Assembly (NCBI GenBank): GCA_030672605.1
Contig: DAOVGE010000061.1
Location: 1 to 6,473 of the forward strand
DNA: 6,473 bases
DNA from: Methanosarcinales archaeon
Lineage (GTDB): Archaea > Halobacteriota > Methanosarcinia > Methanosarcinales > Methanogasteraceae
Direction: 5' to 3'
Shown here one piece after another: positions 5,234-6,473 of this stretch. How positions within the stretch are numbered: position 1 is the stretch's first letter; each line of letters opens with the position of its first letter. The translations under genes and the position numbers were made by a program. The notes beneath the pieces were generated by a model that was given only the letters and a program-made list of their open reading frames with translations, did not search any database and was not told the origin of the DNA.

Positions 5234-6097
5234 TCACGAGCGTGCTCCGTACAGTTCCTTCCGCCTCGCTTCGAAATTCTCGATATCACGCCCTGCATAC
5301 TCCGCAGCGGTTATGACCCTCTTCCCGGCATCGTCTGCTGCCTCATACACCGGTGCGATCCTCTCTCTGTACCTCAAATCACGCATAAAATGATGATCAG
5401 GAATGATCGTGTGCGCTGGCGTCTCGGTTATGATCCGTATCATGTTTTCGATGCTCGATTCAAGGCTTTTCTTCGAGTATCTGAACCCGAGCATGTACGT
5501 CATCGGTCCGTCCAGTATGACAACATCCGGCTGCTCCTCGATTATGAATCGTATCTGATCTGGCATCGCCGGACCCTCGACATCGCTTGTATGGATGAAC
5601 TTCTCGCCGCCGCATTCAATTGATGTCTGTACCACAAACCCGAGTCTCTGGTTCGTTCCGTGACACACAGCATCTGAAAACCGGATCAGGGTCTTGCCAT
5701 GCACAAATTCGTTTCCATCCGCAGTTTTTATGGATTTCGGGATGTCTTTCAACTTTTTCAGGAAATACGATGCCCTTTTGGTCTGGCTCTTGTTTATATT
5801 CTCTTCGTGATGTTTTATGTACAGAATTTTATCTCCATACAGCATGGGTTCTTCCGGGTTGTGATGATCGTAATGATAGTGCGAGACCACGAGAACGTCT
5901 GCGTGGGCTGCATGATCCTTTATGTGCTCCCATAGTTCCAGGTTCCTCTCAATTTCCAGCGGATGTGGGGGCAGCCTGTATCTGCTCGGACCAAGCGCCA
6001 CGCCCGGATCAATCAAGATGCGGAGATCGTCCGTTTCGACGAAGGTCGCCATCGATCTGGCACCGAAGCTGTCGAAAGCGAGTGGGGTTACTTTCAG
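5234..6097 (-). CDS. UPF0282 family metallo-beta-lactamase-fold hydrolase
   Basis: An archaeal metallo-beta-lactamase-fold protein of unassigned substrate. Counted from the ATG at 6052 it has HYHYDHH (58-64, the HxHxDH metal motif), CHG (130-132), TSDVEGP (155-161), ILDGP (179-183), PDHH (218-221) and the C-terminal TAAEYAG...EARRKELYG. The frame stays open upstream of 6052 and encodes PLAFDSFGARS directly before MATFVET; UPF0282 proteins, from memory, begin MKVxPLxFESLGVRSxATFVET. The conserved N-terminus therefore starts about 15 codons earlier, at CTG (6095-6097) or the adjoining ATA (6098-6100). No ATG, GTG or TTG lies between the upstream in-frame TAA and 6052. GGAGGT lies 10 bases before CTG and 7 before ATA. 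I give the CTG start, making 287 residues; the shorter 272-residue form from 6052 remains possible but would lack the first beta strand. Confidence 0.9.
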   Translation of the reverse strand: MKVTPLAFDSFGARSMATFVETDDLRILIDPGVALGPSRYRLPPHPLEIERNLELWEHIKDHAAHADVLVVSHYHYDHHNPEEPMLYGDKILYIKHHEENINKSQTKRASYFLKKLKDIPKSIKTADGNEFVHGKTLIRFSDAVCHGTNQRLGFVVQTSIECGGEKFIHTSDVEGPAMPDQIRFIIEEQPDVVILDGPMTYMLGFRYSKKSLESSIENMIRIITETPAHTIIPDHHFMRDLRYRERIAPVYEAADDAGKRVITAAEYAGRDIENFEARRKELYGARS

Positions 6098-6107
6098 TAT
6101 ATGTTCG

Positions 6108-6113
6108 ACCTCC
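6108..6113 (-). promoter_or_regulatory. Shine-Dalgarno-like GGAGGT before the non-AUG start of the UPF0282 gene
   Basis: Minus-strand GGGAGGTC occurs 10 bases before CTG at 6097 and 7 bases before ATA at 6100. It is 55 bases from the ATG at 6052, too far to serve that codon. A TATA-like CATAAAAT (about 6117-6124) lies so close that its predicted transcript would start near 6094-6097 and exclude this motif, so either the motif or that TATA box is probably fortuitous. Confidence 0.45.
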
Positions 6114-6127
6114 CAATCATTTTATGT

Positions 6128-6173
6128 CACACGTTTGTATGCTGCGACACTATCTAAACGTGTGGTAGTGTCG
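6128..6173. repeat. Two interleaved perfect inverted repeats
   Basis: On the plus strand CACACGTTT (6128-6136) is the exact complement of AAACGTGTG (6156-6164), and CGACACTA (6145-6152) of TAGTGTCG (6166-6173). The order A-B-A'-B' means the two hairpins cannot easily form together: the single base between A' and B' is too short to cross a 9-bp stem in a standard pseudoknot. They lie directly upstream of the TATA-like element and Shine-Dalgarno-like motif of the UPF0282 gene (minus strand), a fitting position for an operator or an RNA switch. Confidence 0.7.
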
Positions 6174-6239
6174 AATAGTTGCAACCCCAGAGACTGAATC
6201 ATCCTCGCGATCATCCGGAACGATTCCTTCCGGTAGCTC

Positions 6240-6473
6240 TCACTCCAGGACATCCTCAACATGCGCAATCTCGCTTAAATCCGGCGTGTACCACTTCTTT
6301 GATTCGGACTCCTCGAGGTGTGCTGGCAGCAGATAGCTAAAGGCACCTTCCGATGCATGGCTTTTGAACTTTGCAGCAGCTACCCTCGCCTTTGCTGGTT
6401 TTACATACACCCGATCAAAGGATTCCCTGACGATCCGCCACACCCTTCCGCCAAGCACAAAGATCTCATCGAT
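6240..6473 (-). CDS. C-terminal 77 residues of a probable Lhr-type helicase (5' end off right edge)
   Basis: The frame enters from the right edge and ends at TGA 6240-6242. The visible start IDEIFVLGGRVWRIV (1-15), followed by DRVYVKPAKARVA, resembles the small beta-barrel segment that follows the helicase core of Lhr-type superfamily 2 helicases, where an E-x-FvLGGrxWrV motif precedes a conserved V-x-PA. No helicase motif is in the window, so the call rests on this segment alone. The last 40 residues (KSHASEGAFSYLL to VEDVLE) are charged and do not match anything I recognise; they may be a lineage-specific tail or follow an old frameshift. The GTG at position 6 is internal to the conserved segment and is not the start. 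It lies upstream of the UPF0282 gene on the same strand. Confidence 0.6.
   Translation of the reverse strand: MDEIFVLGGRVWRIVRESFDRVYVKPAKARVAAAKFKSHASEGAFSYLLPAHLEESESKKWYTPDLSEIAHVEDVLE

Noticed and set aside
5064..5393. Plus-strand frame with a signal-peptide-like hydrophobic stretch
   Set aside because: Most of it is antisense to the M50 start and the UPF0282 3' end, and the hydrophobic part is only about 25 residues in a spacer.
6128..6173. Classical H-type pseudoknot
   Set aside because: Only one base joins A' to B', too short to span a 9-bp stem, so alternative hairpins or a DNA operator are more likely.

Overview
This is an archaeal window, most likely from a euryarchaeon of the methanogen/anaerobic methane-oxidiser grade. 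The support is indirect. Promoters show archaeal TATA boxes about 27 bp from predicted starts, the tRNA genes do not encode CCA, purD and argH appear to lack leaders, the ArgH sequence resembles Methanosarcina-type ArgH (comparison from memory), and one gene belongs to the archaeal UPF0282 metallo-beta-lactamase family. I cannot name a genus.

Layout. Positions 1-185 hold the 5' part of a minus-strand gene for a ribbon-helix-helix regulator or antitoxin, running off the left edge. Positions 186-761 are mostly non-coding: one possible 40-residue cysteine-rich mini-protein (332-454, minus) and a copy of a GCGTCTTTGCG-type repeat. Positions 762-1071 carry three tRNA genes, Ile(GAT), Phe(GAA) and Gly(GCC). 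argH (1075-2523) starts three bases after tRNA-Gly, so it is probably read from the tRNA promoter. A 419-bp spacer built of three kinds of eroded repeat leads to purD (2943-4250), which has its own TATA box and a predicted leaderless mRNA. A second repeat composite lies between the convergent purD and the M50 protease gene. The right third is all minus strand: the 3' end of a probable Lhr-type helicase gene (6240-6473), a UPF0282 metallohydrolase (5234-6097) and an M50 site-2-protease-like membrane protein (4426-5112), a possible loose operon transcribed right to left.

How the genes relate. argH (last step of arginine synthesis) and purD (second step of purine synthesis) are housekeeping genes, and the tRNAs place argH beside translation functions. 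The helicase, metallohydrolase and protease have no obvious common pathway.

Most unusual points: the tRNA-Gly/argH junction with no room for a leader; the UPF0282 gene whose family-conserved N-terminus begins at CTG or ATA, not ATG, behind a strong Shine-Dalgarno-like sequence; two interleaved perfect inverted repeats just upstream of that gene; and related composite repeats after both argH and purD. I did not find a convincing new defence or mobile system in the window.
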